Shown piece by piece: positions 1-9,916 of a stretch of DNA of 64,000 nt; the stretch's first letter is position 1; every line of letters starts with the position of its first letter. The notes below the pieces were generated by a model. The model was not told where the DNA came from. It did no database searches and was given only the letters and a program-made list of their open reading frames with translations. This stretch comes from UBA6522 sp965221035 (GTDB taxonomy: Bacteria > Pseudomonadota > Gammaproteobacteria > Steroidobacterales > Rariloculaceae). Both the position numbers and the translations under genes were made by a program. The stretch spans positions 3,596,001 to 3,660,000 of the forward strand of contig OZ244860.1 in assembly GCA_965221035.1 (NCBI GenBank), read 5' to 3'.

Positions 1-2
1 TT

Positions 3-671
3 GCGAAATATTTTGCAATGATCGAGTGGTTTGACGAAACCATTTCTCAATTGTTTGGTTATCTGGATGAGAAAGGACTCAAAGAGAATACGCTTGTAGT
101 GTACGTCTCGGACAACGGCTGGATAAGCAATCCGGAACAAACCGACCGGTTTTTGCCCCGCTCGAAGCAAAGCCCCAATGAAAATGGCGTGCGCACGCCA
201 ATCATATATTCGCTGCCTGGTCAGCTCCAGTCGCAGATGCGTAGTGAACTAGCCAGTAGCGTTGACATCGTACCGACAATACTGGGTGCGGCCGGGCTGG
301 ACGTGCCCAATGAGCTACCGGGTATCAATTTGTATCCTCATTTGCACCAACAAACGCTGATCGACCGAGACACGATTTTTGGCGAAGGGTTTGCGCACGA
401 TATGGCAGACATCAATGAGCCCGAATCCTCAATGTTGTATCGATGGGTTATTGATGACTATTGGAAGTTGATTTTGAGCTACGACGGCAGAAACGATAGC
501 TATCAGAATTATCACGAAGACGTGCTTGGTGGTCCGCGTCTCTATAACTTGTTGAATGATGAACACGAATTGATCAACTTGGCGACGAGACACCCTGAAG
601 TGGTTGAACGCCTGGCAGAAAGATTGACTGCCTGGTATCCCGTCGAGAACCGCGAGATTCTGCAGGATTAA
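3..671 (+). CDS. S1-family sulfatase, C-terminal part (5' end outside window)
   Basis: The frame is open to the left edge, so this is the C-terminal ~222 residues of a longer protein and the ATG at 18 is internal. The first residues read AKYFAMIEWFDETI, followed by VVYVSDNGW and an arginine/lysine-rich turn. This is the layout of the second half of formylglycine-dependent sulfatases, which remove sulfate esters from glycans. The catalytic Cys-X-Pro-Ser-Arg lies upstream of the window and cannot be checked. It is 3 nt from the GH3 gene and in one operon with GH3 and GH78, which fits desulfation of a rhamnose-rich algal polysaccharide. The substrate is inferred from the neighbourhood. Confidence 0.88.
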   Translation, partial: AKYFAMIEWFDETISQLFGYLDEKGLKENTLVVYVSDNGWISNPEQTDRFLPRSKQSPNENGVRTPIIYSLPGQLQSQMRSELASSVDIVPTILGAAGLDVPNELPGINLYPHLHQQTLIDRDTIFGEGFAHDMADINEPESSMLYRWVIDDYWKLILSYDGRNDSYQNYHEDVLGGPRLYNLLNDEHELINLATRHPEVVERLAERLTAWYPVENREILQD

Positions 672-674
672 ACA

Positions 675-3026
675 ATGGAAAGAATTACGTCATCGGTTGC
701 GATCATACTCCTTGCTTTTTACGGGGGGCACAGTCGAGCCCAATTCGTCGACAGCATTTACAAGGATCCGAATCAGCCGATAGAGGAACGCGTCGACAGT
801 CTGCTTTCGCAAATGACCTTGCAGGAGAAGGTCAACCAACTGCTCAGCAACTATGTAAGGGTCGACGTGGGCAATGACGGAGCCCTTTCGATCGAATCGA
901 CCTTTCGGGAGCAGCTTGGGAACGGCCTGGGCTCGGTACAATACGTCAACCTGACACTGGATGCGGCGCAGGATGCCGACTTCAGCAACATGATTCAACG
1001 CCATGTTGCGGAGAACACCCGGTTAGGTATTCCGGTACTGCTGGGGGGCGAAGCGCTGCATGGACTCATTGCGCGCAACGCCACCACGTTCCCGCAGGCG
1101 ATTGCCCTGGCCGGGACCTGGGATACGTCCCTGGTCAACCGGGTTTTCACTCGCGCCGCATTACAGGCGCGGTCACGTGGGAACCACGTCATGTACACGC
1201 CGGTGCTGGATCTTGCCCGGGACCCTCGCTGGGGCCGAATGGAGGAGACCTACGGAGAAGATGTGTATCTGGTCACGCAGATGGGGCTGGCGGCCACCAC
1301 GGGTCTTCAGGGCGGCGGCAAGCGGGTCGGAAGCGATCACGTGGTATCCGCCCCGAAGCACCTTGCAGGGTATGGACAGGCCGACGGCGGTCGAAATTTT
1401 GCCCCTACCAGCATACCGCCACGCATTTTCCGGGAAGAAGTTCTCGAACCCTTCCGCCAGGCGGTTACGAAAGCACATGTCTGGGGCATCATGCCGTCGC
1501 ACAGTGAAATAGACGGTGTCCCCGCCCATGGCAACGAATGGCTGTTGAATGATCTCCTGCGCGAGGAATGGGGATTCCGGGGGATGGTGGTCAGCGACTA
1601 CCATGATATTCATCGGCTCAGGATTCTGCATCGGGTTGCAGCCACGGAAGAAGAAGCTGTCCGCCTGGCACTCAAGTCAGGAGTCAACCTCGATCAGCCC
1701 AGAGGCGAGAGCTACGTATTCTTGCCGCAGGCGCTGGAAGCCCATCCGGAATACATGCCCTATCTCGACCAGCGTGTTCGCGAGGTTCTGCGCGTCAAAT
1801 TCATGCTCGGCCTGTTTGAAAATCCCTATGTCGACAAGCATAGAGCCGTCTCCATACAGGATGATCCGACCAATGCAGAGCTGGCGCTCGAGGCTGCGGA
1901 GAAAGCCGTAATCCTGCTGAAAAACGAAAACAGCCTCTTGCCACTGCGCAAGAACGAGCTGACTAAGATCGCTGTAATCGGTCCGAATGCGGGGGAAACC
2001 GTGCTTGGCGGCTATACCTACCGGGGCAAGCAGGTCCAGTCGATCCACGACGGGCTGCAGGAATACCTTGCAGACACCGACATCGAGATCAATTTTGCCC
2101 AAGGGTGTGGTATCACCAGCGAGAGAGCATTCACCCAGTTGGAAGCCGGTCAAATTGCGGATAACCGAATTTACACGATTCCCTACGAAGAAGAGGAAGA
2201 GTCTATCGCCGCAGCGGCCACATTGGCCAGCGAATCCGACGTTGCGATTGTCGTTGTCGGCGACAACTACTTTACGAGCCGCGAAGCCTTCTTTTTGGAA
2301 GGGGCGCTTGGCGACCGCGGCGACATCAATCTGGTTGGCAACCAGGATGCTCTGGTAAAGGCTGTCATCGATACCGGCACCCCGACGATTGTCGTACTGA
2401 TACATGGCCGGTCGTTGAGTATCAACTATATCAACGAACACGCGGATGCGATTGTCGATGGCTGGTACCTCGGCGATGAAACTGCCAAGGCGATTGCCAA
2501 TACCTTGTTTGGAGAAAACAACCCCGGTGGCAAGCTGGTGGTCACCGTGCCACGCAGCTCGGCGCATGTTCCGGCATACTATAGCCAGCGCTTTTCCGCC
2601 AACTGGAAGGACTACCTTTTTGAAGATGGTCCGCCATTGTTCCCGTTCGGCTATGGACTGAGCTACACCGAATTCGAACTTTCAGAAATTCGCCTTTCCG
2701 ATCAACGTATAAGTTCAGGTGACTCCGTGGTGGTGACACTTGATGTCACAAATACCGGAAACATGGACGGCGATGAGGTCGTGCAGGTCTACTTGCGTGA
2801 TGTCGTGGGCTCGACCACTCGTCCGGACAAGGCACTCAAGGCGTTCGAACGAGTAGCGCTTGAGGCTGGTCAAACCAGCAGCATCGAGCTGGCCCTCGAG
2901 CCAGAGGCGTTTGAAATGATTGACCTCGCACACGATCGTGTCATTGAACCCGGTGAATTCAAGGTGCTCGTCGGTACTTCCTCGCGCGACGAAGACCTGA
3001 CCGAGCTTACGCTCACGGTCGAGTAA
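675..3026 (+). CDS. GH3 beta-glycosidase (beta-glucosidase/beta-xylosidase)
   Basis: Secreted 783-residue enzyme with an N-terminal signal peptide (hydrophobic stretch about residues 7-17, ending around HSRAQ). The GH3 N-terminal barrel spans about 40-370 and carries ARDPRWGR (181-188) and the nucleophile Asp308 in VVSDYHD. The GH3 C-terminal alpha/beta domain spans about 410-640 and a fibronectin-III-like domain ends the chain (about 690-770). It removes beta-linked glucose or xylose from non-reducing ends. In ulvan-type loci GH3 members usually act on xylose side positions, so beta-xylosidase is the favoured but unproven activity. It lies between a sulfatase (3 nt away) and GH78 (5 nt away), in one operon. 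Confidence 0.93.
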   Translation: MERITSSVAIILLAFYGGHSRAQFVDSIYKDPNQPIEERVDSLLSQMTLQEKVNQLLSNYVRVDVGNDGALSIESTFREQLGNGLGSVQYVNLTLDAAQDADFSNMIQRHVAENTRLGIPVLLGGEALHGLIARNATTFPQAIALAGTWDTSLVNRVFTRAALQARSRGNHVMYTPVLDLARDPRWGRMEETYGEDVYLVTQMGLAATTGLQGGGKRVGSDHVVSAPKHLAGYGQADGGRNFAPTSIPPRIFREEVLEPFRQAVTKAHVWGIMPSHSEIDGVPAHGNEWLLNDLLREEWGFRGMVVSDYHDIHRLRILHRVAATEEEAVRLALKSGVNLDQPRGESYVFLPQALEAHPEYMPYLDQRVREVLRVKFMLGLFENPYVDKHRAVSIQDDPTNAELALEAAEKAVILLKNENSLLPLRKNELTKIAVIGPNAGETVLGGYTYRGKQVQSIHDGLQEYLADTDIEINFAQGCGITSERAFTQLEAGQIADNRIYTIPYEEEEESIAAAATLASESDVAIVVVGDNYFTSREAFFLEGALGDRGDINLVGNQDALVKAVIDTGTPTIVVLIHGRSLSINYINEHADAIVDGWYLGDETAKAIANTLFGENNPGGKLVVTVPRSSAHVPAYYSQRFSANWKDYLFEDGPPLFPFGYGLSYTEFELSEIRLSDQRISSGDSVVVTLDVTNTGNMDGDEVVQVYLRDVVGSTTRPDKALKAFERVALEAGQTSSIELALEPEAFEMIDLAHDRVIEPGEFKVLVGTSSRDEDLTELTLTVE

Positions 3027-3031
3027 TCGAT

Positions 3032-6000
3032 TTGTTCGTGTCACGGCAACTGGCGAGAATAGTGAAGACGAGTGCACTCTGCATTTCCATTTTCCTGGGC
3101 TTTTCCTGCAGTGTTCCTGAACCCTGGCCGACGTACATAGCCTCACCCACAGACCTGAAGGTGGGTGAAGGCTTTGCCAATCCCCTGGGCTACTATGAAT
3201 CGATACCCCGATTTTCCTGGAAATTGTCGCCTGATTCCGATTCCGACTTTCAATCGGCTTACCAGATTCAAGTTGCTTCAGGTCTCGATGATATTGAATC
3301 AAGAGCCGACTTGTGGGACAGCCAAAAAGTCATATCCAGCGATACGTCCTGGATCCGATACCAGGGCGAGCAGCTTTCTTCCCGCCAAGAGGTATATTGG
3401 CGGGTGCGGATTTGGGACGAAAACGAGCGAGTCTCAAGGTGGAGCGACACCCAATCCATTGAGCTGGGTCTTTTGGCCAATGCCGACTGGGAAGGCCTCT
3501 GGATCGGCCACCCTGATACGGAACCGAACAAGCAGCCTTCCAGACAGGTGCTGGCGACACCACAGTACTTTCGAAAGTCATTCGTCATTTCGGATGACGT
3601 AGCACACGCAAGGCTCTATATAACGGCCAAAGGATTGTTCAAGCCGTTCATCAATGGAATTCCGGTTGCAGAAAACGATGTCATGACGCCTGGCTGGACG
3701 CCTTATAGCAGACGTATCGAAACATTGACTTATGATGTGACCCAACAACTCGGCACAGGTGAAAACACCATTGCGGTGAGTCTTGCCGGTGGTTGGTATT
3801 CCGGCCGCGTGGGTGATCAGCATTTACAGGATTTCAGACTCCCGCCGCGCTTGTTGGCACAGTTGGAAGTGACGTATCGCGATGGAAAAACTCTGCTGGT
3901 TGCCACCAACAGCAGTTGGAAGGCGACTCAACAGGGACCGATACGTTTTGCGAGCAATTATGATGGTGAGCGATACGACCAGGCTTTTGAAATGCCGGGT
4001 TGGTCAAGCGCCGGTTTTGACGATTCGGCCTGGGACTCAGCGATAGAAGAGCCGCTGAATGACGAGGTGCGGCTACGCCCGAAACGCCATGCTCCAGTCC
4101 GCATTACTCAAGAGCTTCCAGTTCTGGAACTGGCAACCCAGAGCGATGGATCTGTGATCTTTGATTTCGGTCAAAACATGGTGGGTGTTCCGCGCATGAG
4201 GATTCCGGCTATTGCCGGCCAGGAAATCAGGATTCGTTATGCAGAGGCCTTGGACAAGGGTACGTTCTACACTGACAACTATCGAAGCGCCCTGTCCACC
4301 GACTATTTCCTGCCCGACAAAACCGGGATCATAGAGTATCAGCCGACATTCACCTACCATGGTTATCGTTACGTCGAAATAAAGGGATTCGATACAAGCA
4401 AGACGCCGGCAAAGGACTGGGTGAATGCTCTTGTGCAGCACTCCGATGTGAATCTGCATTCCGACTTTGAAAGCTCACACCCCAAACTCAATCAGTTGTC
4501 CCAAAATATTGTATGGGGTCTACGCAGTAATTTTTTTGATATTCCGCTTGATTGTCCCCAGCGAGACGAACGCCTGGGCTGGACCGGAGATGCACAGGTC
4601 TTTGCCACGGCATCCATGTATATGGCCGATGTTTACGGGTTCTGGTCCGCCTGGTTACAAAGCATGCGTGAAGAGCAAAGGGAAGATGGCTCGATACCGC
4701 TGTATGTTCCGTTTGTTGACTGGATCAATTGGGCATCCTCGGGTTGGGGGGATGCCGCAACGATCATACCCTGGGAGCTCTACGTATTGACTGGCGACCA
4801 AACGATCCTGGAGGACAACTATCAGATGATGACGCGATGGCTTTCGTATCATGCAAGCCAGAGCAAAGACCATATCTCCAGGATGCAAACATTCGGAGAC
4901 TGGTTGCAACCGTATCCTGAAGCGGAAGGTCAACAGGGCAATCGTGGCGATACGGATTTCGAGTTGATCTCGACAGCCTTCTACGCACGTTCGGTAGACG
5001 TCACCAGGAATGCGGCACAAGTGTTGGGAAAGGAAAGTGATACAAGACGACTCTCTATCCTTCACAGTCAAATCAAAACAGCGTTTCGGAACAAGTTCTT
5101 TGACGAGCAAGTTCGGCCCATGCAGGTTGAAGCAACCCAGACCAGCTACCTGCTGGGTTTGGCGTTTGGCTTGTTTGGCGGGGAGGAAAAGGTGTTGGCG
5201 GAGGAACATCTTGCCAGGCTGATTGCGCAAGCCAATATGCATTTGCGCACCGGCTTTCTTGGTACGCCGTTGCTGGCTACAGTTCTGCAACATGCTGGCA
5301 GAAGCGACCTTGCCTATGAATTGCTGCTAAAGGAAACATACCCGTCCTGGTTCCATTCCATCAACAATGGCGCGACAACGACCTGGGAACGCTGGGACTC
5401 GTATTCGTTGGCGGATGGCTTTAACCCGCAACGCATGAACTCACTGAATCACTATGCATACGGCAGCGTTTCCAGGTGGTTTTACGAAGGGATTCTCGGG
5501 ATCACGCCTATCGAACCGGGCTTCAAGGTTATTCGTATTGAACCGCAATTCAGTACCAGGTTAACAAGCGCAAGAGGCGGTTTCCCAACGCCTCAGGGTG
5601 AGCTCATGGTTGATTGGCAAATTTCCGATGACGTATTGGAAATGTCCCTGACCATACCCAAGAACACATTGGCGGACGTCGTCTTGCCAAGTCTGGACGG
5701 AGACAGCCTCATGCTTGACGGGGCAGTGCAGAGCGTCAACCGAATCTCGGGTCTCGGTCCCGGGCATCATGTGTTGAAAGCGGCTTTTCAGAGCGAATCC
5801 CACATGGAAATCGACGGCTTGGTGGTCATTGAAGGGGAAGATTTTACTCGACAGGAAGAGGACGCTACTCGTCGTTGGTACCGTATTGACAACAGTAACT
5901 TCGAGCATGATATGGCAGATTCCGATCCTCACCATGTCGACGGCGCCAGCGGTGGCGCCTACCTGGAGACTCTTCCCGATACACGTGCGACCCATGATGA

Positions 6001-6457
6001 CGTGTTGATCGAGGGTGAGAATTTCACCAATACACCGGGACAAATGGCGGTTTTGTCGTATCCGGTCTGCTTCAGCCAGACTGGGCGCTACTACGTATGG
6101 GCGCGAGCATTCAGTACCGGTTCGGAAGACAACAGTGTGCATTTTGGCCTGGATGGCCATTGGCCCGATTCGTCCGCACGTTTGCAGTGGTGTGAGGACA
6201 AGCATCAGTGGACATGGTCGTCGGCGCGCCGAGTACCCGAAAATCACTGTGGAGAACCATTGACGAATTGGCTTGATGTACGTGCTGTCGGTCGTCATAC
6301 CCTGCAGGTTTCAATGCGTGAAGACGGGTTTGAGCTTGACAAGATAATTCTGGCAAAGGATAGAAACTACGTCCCGAACGGTGTAGGGGCCAGGCAATCA
6401 GCAGGGAGAGAAATTTGTGTAGCGCATGCTGCGGACTCGGCTCGACAAGACGGATAG
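3032..6457 (+). CDS. GH78 alpha-L-rhamnosidase with extra C-terminal sugar-binding-like module
   Basis: 1141 residues from a TTG start 5 nt after the GH3 stop. A hydrophobic leader ending in LGFSCS suggests a lipoprotein. The order is an N-terminal beta-sandwich, rhamnosidase N domain (about 170-340), concanavalin-like domain (about 350-470), and the alpha6/alpha6 catalytic barrel (about 480-820) with the GH78 signature CPQRDERLGWTGD (508-520), where Glu513 is the expected general acid. A C-terminal beta domain follows. Residues about 920-1120 are an added module with repeated IEGEDFT / IEGENFT segments, resembling the C-terminal domains of large algal glycan hydrolases such as GH115. It would release alpha-linked L-rhamnose, the main sugar of ulvan, which RhaM (28170-28484) would then use. 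Confidence 0.92.
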   Translation: MFVSRQLARIVKTSALCISIFLGFSCSVPEPWPTYIASPTDLKVGEGFANPLGYYESIPRFSWKLSPDSDSDFQSAYQIQVASGLDDIESRADLWDSQKVISSDTSWIRYQGEQLSSRQEVYWRVRIWDENERVSRWSDTQSIELGLLANADWEGLWIGHPDTEPNKQPSRQVLATPQYFRKSFVISDDVAHARLYITAKGLFKPFINGIPVAENDVMTPGWTPYSRRIETLTYDVTQQLGTGENTIAVSLAGGWYSGRVGDQHLQDFRLPPRLLAQLEVTYRDGKTLLVATNSSWKATQQGPIRFASNYDGERYDQAFEMPGWSSAGFDDSAWDSAIEEPLNDEVRLRPKRHAPVRITQELPVLELATQSDGSVIFDFGQNMVGVPRMRIPAIAGQEIRIRYAEALDKGTFYTDNYRSALSTDYFLPDKTGIIEYQPTFTYHGYRYVEIKGFDTSKTPAKDWVNALVQHSDVNLHSDFESSHPKLNQLSQNIVWGLRSNFFDIPLDCPQRDERLGWTGDAQVFATASMYMADVYGFWSAWLQSMREEQREDGSIPLYVPFVDWINWASSGWGDAATIIPWELYVLTGDQTILEDNYQMMTRWLSYHASQSKDHISRMQTFGDWLQPYPEAEGQQGNRGDTDFELISTAFYARSVDVTRNAAQVLGKESDTRRLSILHSQIKTAFRNKFFDEQVRPMQVEATQTSYLLGLAFGLFGGEEKVLAEEHLARLIAQANMHLRTGFLGTPLLATVLQHAGRSDLAYELLLKETYPSWFHSINNGATTTWERWDSYSLADGFNPQRMNSLNHYAYGSVSRWFYEGILGITPIEPGFKVIRIEPQFSTRLTSARGGFPTPQGELMVDWQISDDVLEMSLTIPKNTLADVVLPSLDGDSLMLDGAVQSVNRISGLGPGHHVLKAAFQSESHMEIDGLVVIEGEDFTRQEEDATRRWYRIDNSNFEHDMADSDPHHVDGASGGAYLETLPDTRATHDDVLIEGENFTNTPGQMAVLSYPVCFSQTGRYYVWARAFSTGSEDNSVHFGLDGHWPDSSARLQWCEDKHQWTWSSARRVPENHCGEPLTNWLDVRAVGRHTLQVSMREDGFELDKIILAKDRNYVPNGVGARQSAGREICVAHAADSARQDG

Positions 6458-6569
6458 CGCTACTCGGCAAAGCGCGCTCGGGCGCCGGATTCAGAACACG
6501 ACCATGTGCATGAGAACAGTGGATGTTGGCCAGGCTACTCCGGTTGAATCGACGGGCTTCCTTGACGCA

Positions 6570-8255
6570 CTAGTCCGCTGGAGATTGTATGAAGCGCTCC
6601 ATCCGTTTTGCCCGCTGATAGTCGTACAGGGACGGTATCGTAACGAGTCGCTGGTTCAATCTTTCGATATAGGGCTCGGGGCGGTAATCAAGCAGCATTT
6701 CGCGGTTACCGTGCAGCCCTACGATTCTAGCGTGCGGCCCTTCATCCAGTCCCTGAACGAGTATTGTCTCGTCGCTGAAAGAACCGCTGACAAAGAGTAG
6801 TTGCAGATTCCAGGTGGTGTTGAACGCGCCGTGACCGGGTTGCCAGTATCCGGCGCCGCTACCGTCCCAGACGTTGGCAATGACGGCATCGCCCCTGCGC
6901 TCCGCCTCGACATAGAGGGTTACATTGTCAAACAGATTCTGGTGGTTTGATCCCGCGTGTTGATCAAGGATTGCAGCGGTATGAACTATCGAATCCTTGT
7001 AAACGCATTTCGTCGATTGCGTATTGAATGTCAATGAGTGCAGGACTGGATTGAATACCACAATTCGCTCTGCCAGCACGTTATGCACATTACCCATGTG
7101 AACGCCATAGTGAGCTCGTCGGCTCCCGTCCGTAATGATGTCCTGCAACGTCACGTTTGCACTGTTGTAGGTCAGGAGGCCACTATCGGCATTCGAGATT
7201 CGAACGTTTCGAACCCAGGAATCGAATACGCTCGTCAGATAGATGCCATTGTAGCCACGCTCCATGTGGTGCCCGAACCAGGGGGCCTCCGGAAACTCCA
7301 GATGCAGATCCTCGATTCCAACATTGGACAGGTGATCCCAACTGGCGACCGTCGCGGGCAGCTCGTCGCTGATGTCGTGCAACAATGGATCCGAGAGGGT
7401 AACGGTCAGCCCTTCGATATCGACGATCCGTGTCGTCTGCCGGACGAGCGGGCGCCCCGGGAAACTCCAGTGATGCGATCCGACCTCGATATCCGTATCG
7501 CCATAGATAGAGTCGATAATGGTAGCTTCCGGGCCGTCGGCGTTCGTCCAGAGAATCTGGAGTACGTCGCCACGCGCAAATGAAGTTCTGCCAGTCAACT
7601 GTACCCTGCGTTCTCCACGTGTTCCTGCGGCGATATTCGCCAAGGTATGGATTTCGCGATCGAACTCGGGCAGGTAAGGTGCGGGCCGTGTTCCCGGTTT
7701 CTGTACCCAGATGAACCCGCCAGTCCAGGAATACTCGGAGTAGTAGGAATCGATGTTGGCGTTGGCTTCGACCTGGCGTTTGTCCAGGTCGCGAATGTAT
7801 TGACGTATCTCGTCCAGTGAATGTCCAGTATCGACCTGAGCCAGCGGTCTTGGTATTGAGAGGGTTGTGCCGCCTCCACCGGACCCCGCGCCCTGGAGTA
7901 CGATATTGCTGCGATCGATGCGAATCACTTCGCTAAGTCGATACCTTCCAGCGCCAAAACGAACACGAACGGGACCCTGTATGCTGTTTGCCGCGTCGAA
8001 TGCCGCCAATATCGCTTTGCTGTCGTCAAGGCCGTCGTCGGGCTTGGCACCGTAGTCATCTACCCTGATGAGTGCACCGGCGGCAATTGGCAAGTCTCCC
8101 GTGCCATTCTCGAAGCCCGCATAGGAAAAATCCGGCAAGTACGGCGACAAGGATGGATTATCGGGGTCCAGTATTGCCGGCAATTCTGAAGCAGTGGCTT
8201 TGGTTGAAGCCAGTATTGGAATTAGCCAAATCAGCCAGGCCGCCTTCAAGTACAT
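6570..8255 (-). CDS. Secreted right-handed beta-helix protein (pectate lyase_3 / GH28-related)
   Basis: 561 residues. I chose the ATG at 8255 because AAGGAG lies 9 nt upstream and the chain then starts with a good signal peptide (MYLKAAWLIWLIPILAS). A longer frame to 8285 would run into kduD. The segment VDDYGAKPDDGLDDSKAI (about 60-80) is the standard opening of the pectate-lyase_3 / GH28-type beta-helix, with FGAGRYRL and IVLQGAG following. The middle is rich in short Asn/Ile-ended coils. No specific CAZy family can be assigned by reading. It is the last gene of a kduI-kduD operon (14 nt after kduD), so it probably works on a uronate-containing glycan, as a lyase or glycosidase. The exact reaction is unknown. 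Confidence 0.8.
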   Translation of the reverse strand: MYLKAAWLIWLIPILASTKATASELPAILDPDNPSLSPYLPDFSYAGFENGTGDLPIAAGALIRVDDYGAKPDDGLDDSKAILAAFDAANSIQGPVRVRFGAGRYRLSEVIRIDRSNIVLQGAGSGGGGTTLSIPRPLAQVDTGHSLDEIRQYIRDLDKRQVEANANIDSYYSEYSWTGGFIWVQKPGTRPAPYLPEFDREIHTLANIAAGTRGERRVQLTGRTSFARGDVLQILWTNADGPEATIIDSIYGDTDIEVGSHHWSFPGRPLVRQTTRIVDIEGLTVTLSDPLLHDISDELPATVASWDHLSNVGIEDLHLEFPEAPWFGHHMERGYNGIYLTSVFDSWVRNVRISNADSGLLTYNSANVTLQDIITDGSRRAHYGVHMGNVHNVLAERIVVFNPVLHSLTFNTQSTKCVYKDSIVHTAAILDQHAGSNHQNLFDNVTLYVEAERRGDAVIANVWDGSGAGYWQPGHGAFNTTWNLQLLFVSGSFSDETILVQGLDEGPHARIVGLHGNREMLLDYRPEPYIERLNQRLVTIPSLYDYQRAKRMERFIQSPAD

Positions 8256-8269
8256 ATGCGTAAACTCCT

Positions 8270-9031
8270 TTAGCGAGCCAGCCAACCACCATCAACCGGA
8301 ATCAGGACTCCGTGTACATAGTCGGATGCCTTCGATGCGAGGTAAACAGCCGCGCCGCCGAGGTCGTCCGGATCGCCCCAACGGCCGGCTGGAACGCGTT
8401 CCAGGATCTGGCGGTTCCGTTCCGGATCGTTTCGGAGTGCCTCGGTATTGTTGGTCGCGATATAGCCGGGAACAATCGCATTGACGTTGATTCCGCAAGG
8501 CGCCCACTCATTTGCCATCAGCCGTGTCAGGCCCGCGAGTCCGCTCTTGCTGGCCGTGTAGGACGCAACCCGAATGCCGCCCTGGATCGATAACAACGAT
8601 GCAACGTTGATGATCTTGCCCGCACGCCTTGCGGCGATCATCAATTTTGCGGCGGCCTGTGCGAGGAAAAATGGCACCTTAAGATTTGTATCCAGAACGT
8701 CGTCCCAGTTTCGTTCACTGAACTCCAGCGCATTCTGTCGCCGGATAATGCCCGCATTATTCACGAGTATGTCCACAGGGCCGAGCTGATTTTCCGTGTC
8801 GGCAACTACCGAGGAAACCACGGATGTATCGCTGAGGTCGGCCATTACGACAATGGTCCTGCGGCCCAATGCCTTGATTCGCGCTTCAGTTTCGTCGGGT
8901 GCCGATCGTCCAACGAGCGCGATGTCGGCACCCGCGTTGGCGAGCGCGACAGCCATCGCCTGCCCGAGACCGGTATTGGCGCCGGTAACCAGCGCGTTCT
9001 TGCCGTCCAGGTTGAATAAATCCCTTGTCAT
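8270..9031 (-). CDS. kduD: 2-dehydro-3-deoxy-D-gluconate 5-dehydrogenase, SDR family
   Basis: 253 residues, normal length for KduD. Classical short-chain dehydrogenase: Rossmann motif TGANTGLG (about 16-23), NNAG (about 90-93), catalytic Ser in ASLLS, then YTASK (Tyr/Lys pair) and PGYIATNNT near the substrate loop. KduD reduces the 2,5-diketo-3-deoxygluconate made by KduI to 2-keto-3-deoxygluconate, which enters the Entner-Doudoroff route. It is cytoplasmic. It starts 8 nt after kduI and ends 14 nt before the beta-helix gene, a tight operon. The assignment rests on the overall sequence and on adjacency to KduI, because SDR proteins alone are hard to tell apart. Confidence 0.9.
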   Translation of the reverse strand: MTRDLFNLDGKNALVTGANTGLGQAMAVALANAGADIALVGRSAPDETEARIKALGRRTIVVMADLSDTSVVSSVVADTENQLGPVDILVNNAGIIRRQNALEFSERNWDDVLDTNLKVPFFLAQAAAKLMIAARRAGKIINVASLLSIQGGIRVASYTASKSGLAGLTRLMANEWAPCGINVNAIVPGYIATNNTEALRNDPERNRQILERVPAGRWGDPDDLGGAAVYLASKASDYVHGVLIPVDGGWLAR

Positions 9032-9039
9032 TCGTACCT

Positions 9040-9882
9040 CTACTTGAGTTGGCAGATGTCCAGCACGTTCATGTCCGTGTAATCGAGGTTTTCCCCACCC
9101 ATCGCCCAGATGAAGGAGTAGTTGCTGTTACCGGCTCCCATGTGGATCGACCACGGCGGTGAAATGACGGCCTCCTTGTCGTGCATCACGATATGGCGCA
9201 TCGAATCTGGTTCGCCCATGAAATGGAAGACGCGCTCGGCCTCACCGAGCTCGAAGTAGAAATAGATCTCGGAACGCCGGTCGTGCAGATGCGGCGGCAT
9301 GGTGTTCCAGACGCTGCCTGGATTTAGGGTCGTCAGCCCAAGCAGCAGCTGTGCCGAACGGCAGGTCTCCGGAACGACATACTTGTATATCGTCCGGTCG
9401 TTCGATTCCTCAAGCGAACCTAGCTTCACGGGGACCGCTTCCTTGATTGAAATCTTGACGAGCTCGTAGCGCGCATGGGCCGGCGTCGATGCAAGATAGT
9501 ATTCGGCTGGCGTATTTGCGTTATCGCTGCAAAACAGGACATTCTTGCTGGCCATGGGTACGTACAAGCCGTCACGCGGCTCCATCTCGAACGACTCGCC
9601 GTCAACGATTACCTTGCCGCTGCCGTCGCCGACATTGATTACGCCGAGTTCGCGCCGCTCGAGGAACGGTGCGCCTGCAATCGGCTCGGCCTGGTCGGGA
9701 AGGCGCAACTCGCTCTCGACCGGGGAGACTCCACCGACGACCATACGTTCGTTATGCGAGTAATACAGGCTGATTTTATCGGTCAGAAAAAGGTTCGTGA
9801 CCTGGTACAGGTCGCACAGAGTCTGACCATCAATGCCATCCATCATCGATGGGTGGGTGGCCTGGTAGGTCTTGTCGAACAT
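9040..9882 (-). CDS. kduI: 5-dehydro-4-deoxy-D-glucuronate isomerase
   Basis: 280 residues from the ATG at 9882, which has GGAGAG 7 nt upstream. An upstream frame to 9963 adds 27 non-conserved residues and is rejected. KduI is a cupin-fold zinc enzyme. The expected metal ligands are present as His198, His200, Glu205 (in PPHLHDRRSE) and His247 (SPPWSIH), each at the known E. coli position plus two. It isomerises 4-deoxy-L-threo-5-hexosulose uronate, the open form of the unsaturated uronic acid released after lyase and GH105 action, into 2,5-diketo-3-deoxygluconate for KduD. It is first in the leftward kdu operon. Confidence 0.95.
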   Translation of the reverse strand: MFDKTYQATHPSMMDGIDGQTLCDLYQVTNLFLTDKISLYYSHNERMVVGGVSPVESELRLPDQAEPIAGAPFLERRELGVINVGDGSGKVIVDGESFEMEPRDGLYVPMASKNVLFCSDNANTPAEYYLASTPAHARYELVKISIKEAVPVKLGSLEESNDRTIYKYVVPETCRSAQLLLGLTTLNPGSVWNTMPPHLHDRRSEIYFYFELGEAERVFHFMGEPDSMRHIVMHDKEAVISPPWSIHMGAGNSNYSFIWAMGGENLDYTDMNVLDICQLK

Positions 9883-9916
9883 GCTGCCGCTCTCCACTGA
9901 GGATTGATCCGAACAT

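Noticed and set aside
1..20. TTGC...GCAA inverted repeat at the left edge
   Set aside because: It lies within the sulfatase reading frame (AKYFAM) and does not carry the TTGCAATAT core.
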